Origin: Rugalucina vietnamica
Lineage: Eukaryota > Mollusca > Bivalvia > Lucinida > Lucinidae
DNA length: 64,000 nucleotides
Assembly (NCBI GenBank): GCA_964017185.1
Contig: OZ024875.1
Location: 29,583,456-29,647,455 of the forward strand
Direction: 5' to 3'
A program made the position numbers and the translations under genes. The notes below the pieces were generated by a model that did no database searches, had not been told where the DNA came from, and saw only the letters and a program-made list of their open reading frames with translations. Below are positions 11,185 to 21,499 of this stretch, piece by piece (position 1 is the first letter of the stretch; each line of letters starts with the position of its first letter).

Positions 11185-11956
11185 AACTCCCTGACGCAGT
11201 ATGTCAGAGATTGCACTTATATGATACATTGTATCGAATAGCTGTGCTATTTATAGAAGCTAGGCATCATAGATCTCGAATGAATGAGTGGTGCAATGGG
11301 ACATAACATAGTACCCACAATCTATGTTTTGGAGCAAAAATAAGAAAACCATCACAATTTTTCTACTGAAATTTTCCAGTTTTTACGACTTAGGAAAAAT
11401 CTGTTTATCACATGGGCATGTTTTCATAATGCAAAGCCATCATCTGGAAGAATCTGATCGTAAATTTCATTACAGAATGCGCTGCATTGCAAAAAAAAAA
11501 TATTTTGCGGCTTCTTCCCACACAAAAGAGGCTTTTGGATTTAGACACAATTTATACATACACAGGTGAACAGAATTTATGTATCAGCATGTTGTGTTTT
11601 GTCAAACCAGACTCACATAGATTCTAACACAGTCTCTAACCTAGTCAATAGCTACATTTTAATATCATAAGCAGCTGAAAGCAGAGTACTACAGTCATGC
11701 CATGAAAACACAGTTACACTTTAAGATCCTTTAAGGTAAATGTATATCAATTCAATAAAGTCACGCAAGCATATCCAATAGCTCAGTATGACTGATCAGT
11801 TGTTACTTGTTTGCAGCATGATACAATGATAGTACAATTATAAAACCTGAGTTGGTTTATCTGTGTCTAAGCAGTCTAGTCAAAAACTCTAAAGATTTTA
11901 TTTCTCATGATACAGCATATACACAATTTATAAAACACTATCTATCCTCCCAACTG

Positions 11957-14900
11957 TCACGTCTTTATATCACCTCGGGCAAACAATGCATTCTGAAAAA
12001 AAATATGTAAAAAAAAGACAAGTATAATTCTGAATTTATTCTAAATCAAGTGACTGGTATGAGAAATAGTTCAGAAATGAGCCGCCACATCAGAAAACCA
12101 ACAATCTGCATATGCTAAAACAAAACAGCAGACCAGCTTCGCGGTAACCGCGAAGCTGATCAGTGCCTTTGTTTTCGCTTCACAGATAAGTACAATCCCT
12201 CCTTTTCTTCAATCTGAAATTTAAAGCTTCTAGCCTGCTTCTGTGACTGTACAAGCTGATTTGTGTCAAACCTGGTCGGAAACCAAAAATTGTTGGTTTT
12301 CTCATGCAGAGGCTCAAATGTTTAGCTCAGGGAAGACAAATGAGCTGCCTTGTGGGAAAACCAACAATGTGGTTTCCGGGCAGGTCCGACACAAACCGAC
12401 CTGTACAAGCACAGAAAGGAGCTAGGAGCTTGAAATTTCGGATTGAAGTAGAAGAGGAATTGTACTATTGGAGTAGTGAAAACAAAGGCGCTGATCAGCT
12501 TCGCAGTTACTGCGAAGCTGATGCAAATCTGATCTGCGTCTTTGTTTTCGCCTATGCAGATTGTTGGTTTTCCCATGTGGTGGCTCAAATACATGTATTA
12601 GTTTAATCCCAAGGTTATACACTTGTATCATGTTTAACTCAGGTGAGAAGATGACAGTCCTTAGATCTATGGACCATATCGCGCCAGCAAGGGTTATAAA
12701 CCGAATAAACAATGGTACCACTTTAGCTCCTTCAGAAGCCACCCCTTTAAGCTCCCTTACTGACTCACAACATTTTCTATGAAAATGACAATTAAATTGA
12801 CTTGTCTTGCTTTTTCCACTGCAGCAGTGAATACTATCACTTGTAAACAGCTGAGGGGCTCACTTGGGTTCTTCTGGTAGCAGTGGTAAATCTGATTCTC
12901 ATCCATTAACCTAAATTTCCCTTTGCCTAAAAGGACCAACCCACATCATTCAATGCAGAACCTTCAATAAATTATCTCATTTGGCAGATATACTGACCTG
13001 TCTCGCTTTTTCCACTGCAGAAGTAAAGGCTCTAACTGGCTGAGAACAGTTTAGGGACTCACTAGGGTTCATCTGGTACCAGTGACAACATCAAATATAA
13101 ACTTAAATTTCCCTTTCAGACATAGGCAATGATAAACACAGAAATACCAACCTGTCTAGCTTTCTCTACTGCAGCAGTAAAAGCTCTAACTTGTTGTGAA
13201 CAGTTTAGGGGCTCACTAGGGTTCTTCTGATAGCAGTGGTATACTTCATCCTGCAGGTCTTGGCACACAGGGGACCCAGTCTGTTTCCTGAAATTGTTAT
13301 TAATGAACTAATTTGTAGATTTAGTTTTAATGCCCCACCCAACAGCTACGGTCATATAGAGATGGGGTCTTGGTTTTTACCGTTTAATGTCTAAAAGACT
13401 GAAAAGTTCAGCATTAAACCCAAAACTCCTAATGTACAAGGCGAGTGGCTTGCAGCTTAACCACATGGCCACGGAAACTTCTGAGTCTGTTAGCCTGGAA
13501 TCAGAAGGTTTAGTCTCTCAAACTGTTCCTGAGCAAGCCTCCTAGAGGCAGTTTACCAGTACAATTTCTTTCACCATGAACTAACAAATACTCCTTTTGG
13601 ATCCGTGGCTGATAAAGATCACTGTAGGAATATGAGCCGCCTCATGGGAAAACCAACAATTTGCATAGGCGAAAACAAAGACGCAGATCAGCTTCGCGGT
13701 AACCGCGAAGCTGATCAGTGCCTTTGCTTTCGCTACTCAGATAGTACAATTCCTCTTCTACTTAAATCCAAAATTTCAAGCTTCTAGCCTGCTTTTGTAG
13801 CTGTACAGGCCGGTTTATGTCGGACCTGTTCAGAAACCACATTGTTGGTTTTTCCACGTGACGGCTCATATTTTCATGACCAAATCTTCACGACAGAAAT
13901 GTGCCCAATATGAGGATTGATTGGCAGTCTACTTCCTTACCATTTACACACTACTGATTGAACTATAGCACCACCTTAATGCACTAGTCATTTGTAACCA
14001 CAATCCCCCAGGCCCGGGAAATAGCAGGGACTTTGACTTTTGGTCTAGCAAATCCCTGCTAAAAGCCCCACCCTGCGGGGACTGCTCGTTGGTAAAACCT
14101 CTGCTGTTTCCCCCATTCCCCTCCCCCACTAGTCTGCTATCTTTTCATTTCATGGCCCTTTTTGCCTATATAAAGCAAACCCCGGGTATTTCCCCCACAC
14201 TGTCGTAGCAAAACTTTGGTCAAAGCCCCGCTCATTTCCACGGCTATCCCCCGCCCGCCTCCGGGCCAGGGGGGGGGGGGGGGGCAGTGGTTACAAAATC
14301 ATTTTGATTATGTTGATTCTTTACAGCATTTTTACTCATTCCAGCGAATATTTTGTTTTGAGTATTTATTCAGCCTCATCACAAGGAAAACTTTTTATAG
14401 GGCTTTGACACCTTTATAACTAAGATGGCCTTCTTGATACATTGTATTTTATCTGATCTACCAAGGAAGTTAAACTTACAAGAATTTACTTTCCACCTCT
14501 TTCACAGCTTTAGCAAACTGTTCTGTCTGTATCTTATGTAGCTCGATATTCTGAAAAACAAAACAAAAAAAAAAAAATATTTCCTCGAGTGCATGTTTGA
14601 TTGCTGATGCATATAAACATATAAACTTTAAAAGTTTATATGCATCAGCAATCAAACACGCACTCGAGGAATCATTTTAGGTCAAATGCAACTTACGTTT
14701 TTTGCTTGTTTTATCATTTAATGTCCCAGTCAACAATGTTTTATTCAGAGACAATGATTCCTGAGTAGAACCAATATTATCATGAGTTAATGTGACTTGC
14801 TCAACAGCACAACCAAAGATAATATACCTCTTGATTGAGTCCGACACCATACCACTAGGCCACTGCTCTCCCTTGTTCACTGGTGCGTGTGTAACCTAAA

Positions 14901-17030
14901 TGAGGAATGTTTAGTCAGTTTTTGGTTTCAAATTATTCGAAGACAATTTAGCTTATTATTCCTCAGTAAACTTACTTTGTTATATATTTGCTGTCTATAT
15001 TCATCTTCAATCTGTCTCTTGATTGCCTCCCTTTCCTCAGCCGTGATGGGTGCCTGCTTGTCCTCTGATGCTGAAATGTAAAATAAGCAGCTGGCCAGTG
15101 GGGTACAATTTATTTGAGATTGCATACTGTGACTTACCATATTCGTTCTAATTAGCCCACAGTGCACTTAACTTTTCAAAATCTTCAAAGTTGGGGGCAT
15201 AACAAAACATTATTCTAATAATTAGAGCACACTAGGAATGAAAACAACACATAAACAGCTGAAATTACAATGTCAGTAATACCAATGATGATGTCATGAA
15301 AGTATTCCAATTGTTGCAAATTAGTGTGTGATCGTCAAAGGTTAAGTTTTGATGTGGTTAATACTTTATTTGTGTGTAAAATTGGTATAAAATACCAATA
15401 TGTTAGTTGTGCAGTGTGCACTTATGCACAGGGCGTGCGCTTATTGGAGCATGTGCACTAATTAGAACAAATATGGTATCTTCATGACAATTATTCTGTT
15501 TATTCTGTCTGCCAATCTGCTGTGCTTGTTACCTTTGTTTTCGGTTGGTGCTAGCTGGATGGCTACCTTGTTAGGAAAGAGCATGTTACCTTGCTTTCAT
15601 GTATCTTGCTGGAAAAAATTCATGATGTTTTGTGCTGTCTTTTTCTTTCCTGCCTGGTTTCTATGTTGAGATTTTAAATTTAATTGTCTTGATTCCTGGT
15701 CCCTCTATTCTTACTTTACAGTATTCTTGGGTACACTGTTCATACAAATCTTTTACATATAGCTCAATAACTCAACTTTCATTACTTTTTTTAAACCCAT
15801 TCTTACAAGCACTCACAGTCTATGACTTGAACAAAGTAAGAGGAAGCATTTTGTTTTGTCTCATAACCATCATGAAATTTACAACAGGATTCCATATACA
15901 GTGAGTCAGTGAGCAAATCTTAGAAGCTGGAAGGTCCCATTGGTAGTGCATTTTAATTTGTTTTTGACTATGCCATTGACTACACATACATGTTTATTTC
16001 TAGGCACAGAAGCAGTGGCACAATCCCTTCAAATGAGCAGTAACAGCACTTATTTGAGCCGCAGCATCTAGAGAAAATGGGATTATTGCCTATGTGGAAA
16101 CAAAGGCACAGATCAGCTGTGCAGTAACTGCACAGCTGATCAGCTTCTTTGTTTTCACTACACGGACAGTACAATTCCTCTTCTTCCTAATCCAAAATTT
16201 CAAGCTTCTAGCCTTTTTCTGAGAGTGTACAGGCCAGTTTGTGTTGGACCTGGTCAGAAACCCCGAAGACCGGTTTGCTCGTGTTGTGGCTTATTTACTT
16301 CCGATTCTTTCAATGTACATTTGTTGCCACAAACTAAGTTTGGGATATCTATACTAAGACAGACACAGTCTTCCAAATTTAGGACTAATTGCTGAAAAAC
16401 AAAAGTTTTGAAGGTCTTTTTCTTTTTTCTTCCCTGTTTACCGTTAATTATTTGAGCCTTCACATGAGAAAACCAACAATTTGAGTTTCTGACCAGGTGC
16501 GACACAAACTGATCTGGCTTGAAATTTCAGATTTTAAGAAGATGGATTGCATTATCAGTGTCTTGTAGCAAAAACAAAGACTCATCAGCTGTGCAGTAAC
16601 TACACAGCTGATCTGCATCTTTGTTTCCACCTATAGATGCATGTTGTTGGTTTTCTTGTGTGGCAGTTCAATTGAAGTAAAACGTACATTTTGTTAGCTC
16701 AGATTCTGGAACTCCTACCAGTCTTCCTACCACTGACTCTGTCACCTGAAAGATATAGGGCAACATGAAGGATTTACTGTGATTAGAAAAGATGAAAATA
16801 GTGTAGATAGTTAGGAAAAGGTTATGCACCAGTCATTTGTAACCACTGCTCCCCCACATGCGGGGAATGGCAGGGATTATGACTTCAGCTTTCAGTGCCC
16901 TGCTATGAGCCCTAACCCCATGGTGGCAAACTGGATGGCAAAACTTTGCTCTTTGCCCTGCCCTTTGCAATAGAAAATCTCCCTGGGGTAAAAATCCTAA
17001 TGACCGGCTATCCCTCACCCTTCCCTGTAG

Positions 17031-17061
<31 letters not shown>

Positions 17062-20000
17062 CAGTGGTTACAAATAACTGGTGCATTATATACTTTGAAG
17101 AACTTTTTTACATGAAGGAGATAGGAAACAAAAAATGCCTGAAAGGGAAAATCCCTTGGAAATCCCCTAAAACTGCCTAAAAAGTTCAGGTCGGGGGTAA
17201 AAATTTAGACACAGTCGGGTAAGGAAAAACAAACAACTTTTTTTAAGCCCTGGATTAAATTCACACCAAAGACAAACCAGGCAAGAAAGATAATTTCAAA
17301 TACAAAGAGTACTTTGCATACCCACAAAATCTTACATTAAACACATGGGTGAAAGTTCCAAAAAATCTCAATACCGAAAAACCATTTTTCCAATACTGAA
17401 AACTAGGGTTTTCCTATACCAATACATTGGGGAAAGATCTTCCCAATACTGAATTCAGTATCAATACTGAAAACTTTCACCTATGTAAAGAATGATTTTT
17501 TTCCGCTATGACATATTCAGAGACACACTGCTGAAAGTGTAGAATTCTATGACTACAGGACTGCATTTTGAAATTGAGGGTTCACTTTATATTTTTCCTT
17601 ATTTTTATTACCTCAATGTAAAGCAGCATATAGAGAATCCCTTCAATTTTGGGGATAAAAAAAAAACTCTGCAGAGGGTAAATGGGAATGCTGGAGTGGC
17701 CATTTATAATAATGGTGGTCATTTCGGATATTAGGCGCAGTACATAACTGCAATTTATATGTATCTAAAGACGTTGTTTTGAAGTATGTTCCTGCTAAGT
17801 TTGACTGAGTTATCTGTAAAAATGAAATAAAAAGTAAACATATATTGTAGCGGCTATGTTTTTTTTTTTTTTTTTTTTTTTTTTGGAACACCCTGTACAC
17901 TGTAAAGCACTGTAAGAGAAGAAGTTTTCACCCGCTGTTAATGATACAGGGATCATACAGCCATACCGGATTTGTATTTCCAATTTCCAAAAGAATGAAA
18001 AGTAAAAGTGAATGTGTTTTAAAGGGAAACACCATGTAAACGAAACAGTTACACATAATAACTCACATTCGCTTTTGCGTAACATTCCATAACTAACATA
18101 AAACATATATCCAATTCATCAGGAAAACATATCCGTGAAATGAAAAGCCCCTTAAACCCCACTTTCATATATCTTAAAACTGGTGTATGCAGGGGCATAC
18201 CTATTTTTCTTATTTTTGCTTTAACGTGTAGCCCTACCCACAATCTATGTTTTAAAGCAAAAATAAGAAAAATAGGTATACCCCTGCATACCCCAGTTTT
18301 ACTATATGAAAGTGGGGTGTAAGGGGGTATACATTACATGGACATTTTCCTGATGTCAATAAAGCCATACAATTGGATAAACCATGGTGACTAATTGGGC
18401 TCAAAGTGGATTATTCTATACTTAGCAAGAAACGTAACTAACAATTATCATTCAAATTTTAATCTAAATAAAATGCTTTTTTTTTTTTTGTCTTTTTTTT
18501 TCTTTTTTTTTTTAAATAAATGTCTGAATATATACGTGGTGCTAATCTGCTAATTTTAGGAAAAAATATGCCAATTTTTTTTTTAAGATTAATTGGCAAT
18601 ATAAAATAAGAGCTGTACCTTTAGCCTGTATTGGCTACAGATACAGTCGCTTATCTCTAGCTCCTGCCAAAAACAAAATATAGAACCCCCGACATCTTGG
18701 GTGCCAGACTCTACCCCAGAACCAGTCTGTTCCTAATGGTAGAACATGCCTCTCGTGTACAATGTACAAGAGCTGTTTTGACTGAGATATTAAAGAGAGC
18801 TTTACTTTATGACTAAATATTACGGGCATGGCACGAAGTGCGCGAAGCGCACTGAGGCTGGGCCGAAGGCCCAGCTGCGTGCCCGCCTATAGGTAACGCG
18901 TACACACGGGTAAATGAACTCTGATGTTGTTTACCTAACTAACTTTGTGCACCTGAACGTCCGGTCCTAGTCTCGGGGGATATCGCTAATCTCCCTATCT
19001 CGCGATAATTCGCTATCCCATCGGTAGTTCTAGATAAAATATACATCCTTTTTCCACCCATGATTATACAGTTTAGCTTCTTTGTGGACAATATATTTTT
19101 TCGTTTCACTTGAGATCAATTTTGTTTGCTTACAAAAAAAAAAACAAAAAAAAAAACAAAAAACAAAAAACAGGTTACGTCACTTCTTCAGCGCGCGAGA
19201 ATGCTCGATTATCGCCATAATCGGGTATCACAATTTAGCAAAACAGGTGCGTCTTAATAGCGAAAAGGGGTCGATTCGGCCGCGAGTCGTTACATCCAAC
19301 CCCCTGGTAAAATAATGTCATTTGGCGTGTCACCAGTAAACTATTCAGATTCAGATCAACTATCTTTCTAAAGTTACAAAAAAATAAATAAAAATCACGT
19401 CACAGTCACGCGCGAAATTCTTCTAATATCCGGTGTTACTATTTACCGGAACCAGAACGGGCCGGAACGATGCGTCTAAATAGCGAAATCCGGTCGTTTC
19501 GGCCGCTAATCGCCGATACAACCTTAAATCGGACATCCAAATGCAAGTAACTGGTCGTTTCGGCTCCGTGAGTCGTTCGTTCTTCAGTCAGCTACCCGAG
19601 GGTTTTACCTGGCGCACAAAATGAACGTTTTGGCCCAAAAATGACCCCCAAAATACCCAGTTCTGTTCAGAGAGGGGACCATGATGTCCCCCAAAATTAA
19701 TAAATATTTCTTGTTCCTGATATTGTCCTATTTTGTCAGAATTTGTCAGTAGTGGGACATTGGTCCCCTAAATTAATACTCTGAGGTCGATGGGGAACAC
19801 CCTGGTACTAGGTAAGGTAGGGATAGTGAAGAGAGGGGTAGGAGTAAGGGTAGGGTAGAGTAATGAGTAAGGTAAGGGTAGAGTAGGGTAAGTAGTAGGA
19901 GTAATGATAGGGTTTGGTAGGGTAGGGCACGGCAAGGAGTAAGGGTAGGGTAGAGTAATGAGTAAGGGTAGGGTAGAGTAGGGTAAGTAGTATGAGTAAG

Positions 20001-21464
20001 GATAGGGTTTGGTAGGGTAGGATATGAATACTGGTAGGGTAGAAGTAGGAGTAAGGGTATGGTAGGTTAAGGAGTAGCAGCAATGGTAGTAAGGGTAGCC
20101 TGGTAGGGGTAAGAGTTTGGGTAGGTAGAAGTTAGGGTATGGTATTGGTAGGATAAGGGAAGGAGTAAGGGTTAGGGCAAAGATTATGAGTAAGGGTAGA
20201 GTATGGGTATGAGTAGGGTAGGGTAGGGTAGGAGGTTATGTGTAGGGTAGGAGGTTATGTGTAGGGGTAGGAGTAAGGGTATGGTAGGGGAAGGATTTGG
20301 AGTAGGGGTAAGTCGTAAGGATAGGGTAGGAGGTAAGGTGTTGGGTAGGTGGTTCGGTGTAATGGTAGGAGTAAAGTTAGGGTAGGAGTAAGGGTAGGGT
20401 AGGGTATTGGATAGGGGAGGACAGGACAATGGCACAACATATACTTTTACAGTAAGTTTTGTTCAGTAGTTTTTTGTTTTTTTTTTTATACTTTTTTTTT
20501 CCTGGGCGAGACCAGTACTATATAGATCAGCTGGCAAACCTGCACTCCGATACACTTCGTGACCTCGCTCCTCTTCCGTGACAGCTTAGCATAGGTTGCC
20601 TTTAAACTATGGTCGAACAGATTATGGATTTCGTAAGAAGCTTATAGCTGCTTTATTTGGTGATAATTGTTAGAATTTTTGTTACGTTTTGTTAGAAAAT
20701 GCACAAATTTTAAGTAAACATCTGGTTAGCCTGCAGAATTTCAATAAATTTGCAAAAAGCAATTGATTTTCTACTTTTTGTCTCATATTCTACAGTGGTC
20801 TCCCCTTATCTATTTATAGACATATGCAATATTTTTCAACAGAAAATACGAAGTATTTTTATGAGTCTCTGTCATTTTACATCTGGAATATATATATAAA
20901 TTAAGTCCTATCAGTCAGAAAAGATATAACATAACATAATTTTCAATTTCTTTAGAGTCTTCGATGAATTTTCATTTTCGACTAAGGACTCAATAGAAGT
21001 CATTTCCGTCGGTATGGAGAGGTCTAACGGAATACCGATGGAAATATTCCGTCTAAGTACTATAGTAGGTTGTTTTTTTATGGGTTGGTTGTTCCGGGAG
21101 CACCCGAAGGCTCAACCGAGAGGTTGATTTTTGTTGTTGTTTTAGGAGAAGCCCGTGATCGAACCTGCGACCCCTGATTTACAAGGCGAGTGACTTAACC
21201 ACTGCACCACGGAGTTTAGTAGTTGTTAAATCAATAATAATTTCAAAATCATGATGGCATGCCCGTTCTAGGCAGTGCCTAAGTTCATATTAACTATAAA
21301 CCGAATTTCGAAGGTATCATTATACCCCACCCACCATTTTCCAAACATTTTACTGCGGTATCATTCAGAAATTAGAAAATATCAAATGACAGCGCTTAGA
21401 TATTTACCCGAATATTGTCGGTTCCTTCTACAATAACTTTCCTGGTGCTCTCAGCCGCACCCAT
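11957..21464 (-). CDS. CHCHD3: MICOS complex subunit MIC19-like protein (CHCHD3/CHCHD6 family), six exons
   Basis: MIC19 is a peripheral inner-membrane protein of the mitochondrial MICOS complex that helps hold cristae junctions. I assembled exons 21464-21408, 16745-16688, 15070-14976, 14550-14480, 13287-13152 and 11992-11957. All have GT donors and AG acceptors, and the phases join in frame (0, 1, 0, 2, 0) to give ~150 residues. The product starts MGAAESTRK, which fits N-myristoylation (Gly2, Ser6) as in family members. A charged helical stretch follows (residues ~40-93), then a CHCH domain with C102-X9-C112 and C123. The position where a second CX9C would end is Ala133. The last exon adds NALFARGDIKT and a stop after a strong polypyrimidine acceptor. 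An AATAAA signal lies at 11902-11897. Vertebrate homologues are ~227 residues, so a coiled-coil exon may be missing or lost between 14976 and 14550. Introns are packed with MITEs, SINEs and a satellite. The family call comes from my recognition of the CHCH and C-terminal pattern, not from a search. Confidence 0.85.
12078..12315. mobile_element. Palindromic MITE family B, copy 6
   Basis: TGAGCCGCCACATCAGAAAA to CATGCAGAGGCTCA, with core AGCTTCGCGGTAACCGCGAA. In the last intron of the MIC19-like gene, 86 bp upstream (coding sense) of its last exon. Confidence 0.65.
12341..12588. mobile_element. Palindromic MITE family B, copy 7
   Basis: TGAGCTGCCTTGTGGGAAAA to CCCATGTGGTGGCTCA, in opposite orientation to copy 6 and 25 bp from it. 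Confidence 0.65.
12802..12873 (-). pseudogene. Partial duplicate of the MIC19-like CHCH exon (copy C)
   Basis: This is a third copy of the same half-exon, 24 codons from KNPSEPLSC to AVEKARQ, with a weak donor GTCAAT. The similarity continues upstream (residues resembling DENQIYHCYQ), so the original duplication was larger than the open segment. Copies B and C also share upstream intron sequence (AAAGGGAAATTTA), so one probably derives from the other. All three copies have alanine where the last CX9C cysteine would be. Confidence 0.5.
12998..13072 (-). pseudogene. Partial duplicate of the MIC19-like CHCH exon (copy B)
   Basis: This 75 bp stretch translates as 25 residues starting MNPSESLNC and ending AVEKARQ, closely matching the second half of the CHCH exon at 13287-13152. 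It keeps the exon phase and a GTCAGT donor, but lacks the first CX9C pair. A possible acceptor (CTGGTACCAG) precedes it, with a poor pyrimidine tract. It could be spliced in as an extra in-frame segment, but I think it more likely a relic of tandem exon duplication. Confidence 0.5.
13325..13490 (-). mobile_element. tRNA-derived SINE, partial
   Basis: On the minus strand a tRNA-like GTGGCCATGTGGTTAAGCTG is followed by a body ending GCTGTTGGGTGGGGCATTA, shared with the 3.7-4.1 kb copy. In the intron after the main CHCH exon's acceptor. Confidence 0.45.
13633..13868. mobile_element. Palindromic MITE family B, copy 8
   Basis: Close to consensus: TGAGCCGCCTCATGGGAAAA to TCCACGTGACGGCTCA, with TA on both sides and core CAGCTTCGCGGTAACCGCGA. 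Confidence 0.7.
13975..14302. mobile_element. PIF/Harbinger-like MITE, second copy
   Basis: Starts TAATGCACTAGTCATTTGTA, same interior (CCCTGCTAAAAGCCC) and G run, and ends GCAGTGGTTACAAAA, where the right terminus is lost. Confidence 0.6.
14579..14674. repeat. Snap-back palindrome in MIC19-like intron
   Basis: Arms TTCCTCGAGTGCATGTTTGA and TCAAACACGCACTCGAGGAA, with inner arms CTGATGCATATAAAC. It lies ~30 bp upstream (coding sense) of exon 4. Confidence 0.75.
14695..14880 (-). mobile_element. tRNA-derived SINE, partial
   Basis: Minus strand: GCAGTGGCCTAGTGGTATGG (A-box-like) then GTCGGACTCAATCAAGAGG, and a body ending GGGACATTAAATGATAAAAC. It fills the intron where a coiled-coil exon of MIC19 might be expected. 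Confidence 0.45.
16055..16289. mobile_element. Palindromic MITE family B, copy 9
   Basis: TGAGCCGCAGCATCTAGAGA to GTTGTGGCTTA, with core CAGCTGTGCAGTAACTGCAC. The core differs but is still a perfect hairpin, so both arms changed together. Confidence 0.6.
16453..16670. mobile_element. Palindromic MITE family B, copy 10
   Basis: TGAGCCTTCACATGAGAAAA to TTGTGTGGCAGTTCA, with core CAGCTGTGCAGTAACTACAC. It ends 18 bp from exon 2 of the MIC19-like gene, in the intron after that exon. Confidence 0.6.
16825..17085. mobile_element. PIF/Harbinger-like MITE, 261 bp, TTA target duplication
   Basis: Inverted ends TGCACCAGTCATTTGTAACC and GGTTACAAATAACTGGTGCA with TTA on both sides (16822-16824, 17086-17088). 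A (GT)n and a long G run are inside. The 3 bp TTA duplication is the PIF/Harbinger habit. Confidence 0.7.
17086..18117. other. Intronic low-complexity DNA
   Basis: Intron 1 of the MIC19-like gene: CAATACTGAAAAC-type repetition (17370-17470) and a T run at 17860-17884. Frames here are artefacts. Confidence 0.5.
18118..18354. mobile_element. Snap-back MITE family A, complete copy
   Basis: Both arms are nearly full length. It starts ATCAGGAAAACATATCCGTG and ends with the inverse, so the 237 bp element is almost a perfect inverted repeat centred near 18236. Arms carry GTATACCCC and ACCCCA motifs. Lies in intron 1 of the MIC19-like gene. Confidence 0.75.
18826..18894. repeat. Cluster of hairpins with GAA loops
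   Basis: AGTGCGCGAAGCGCACT and GCTGGGCCGAAGGCCCAGC are two perfect hairpins with GAA-type loops, bracketed by an outer GGGCATG/GTGCCC pair, giving a three-way junction shape. Confidence 0.6.
19803..20432. repeat. GGGTA-type G-rich satellite, ~630 bp
   Basis: Degenerate GGGTA/GTAAG pentamers with a partial higher-order period of ~94 bp at the left (units starting AGGAGTAAGGGTAGGGTAGA at 19840 and 19934). Strong strand asymmetry: the plus strand has G, A, T and almost no C. Lies in intron 1 of the MIC19-like gene. Similar in style to degenerate telomeric repeat but not TTAGGG. Confidence 0.75.
21144..21214 (-). other. tRNA-like sequence (SINE head or tRNA relic)
   Basis: Minus strand CTCCGTGGTGCAGTGGTTAA, then CTTGTAAATC and CAGGTTCGATCACGG, so A- and B-boxes are recognisable. 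The acceptor stem does not pair well, so I do not call a functional tRNA. Confidence 0.45.
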
Positions 21465-21499
21465 CCTGTTTTACACAACTTTTTACCTGTGTCCTTTTG

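Larger units (their letters stand above)
9264..11308 (-). mobile_element. TRIM-like miniature LTR element 2 with tRNA-like terminal repeats
   Basis: Direct terminal repeats of 254 bp lie at 9264-10897 (split by the insertion 9495-10868 plus its 6 bp duplication; 254 bp without it) and 11055-11308. The interior is 157 bp (10898-11054), non-coding. On the minus strand, GAAATGGGGGTG sits just before the 3' repeat as a polypurine tract. TAGT flanks both ends (9260-9263, 11309-11312), and the target is a snap-back MITE whose two arms lie outside. Repeat ends are TG...GA rather than TG...CA. A TGGAGCCACCGG primer-site candidate is 18 nt past the 5' repeat, farther than usual. Confidence 0.7.

Noticed and set aside
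19016-19065. Minus-strand start ATGGGTGGAAAAAGG as MIC19 first exon
   Set aside because: It gives no family-like sequence after the first residues; the exon at 21464 (MGAAESTRK) matches in sequence and phase.
19808-20440. Tyr/Leu/Pro-rich minus frames
   Set aside because: They are the complement of the GGGTA satellite and have no gene signals.
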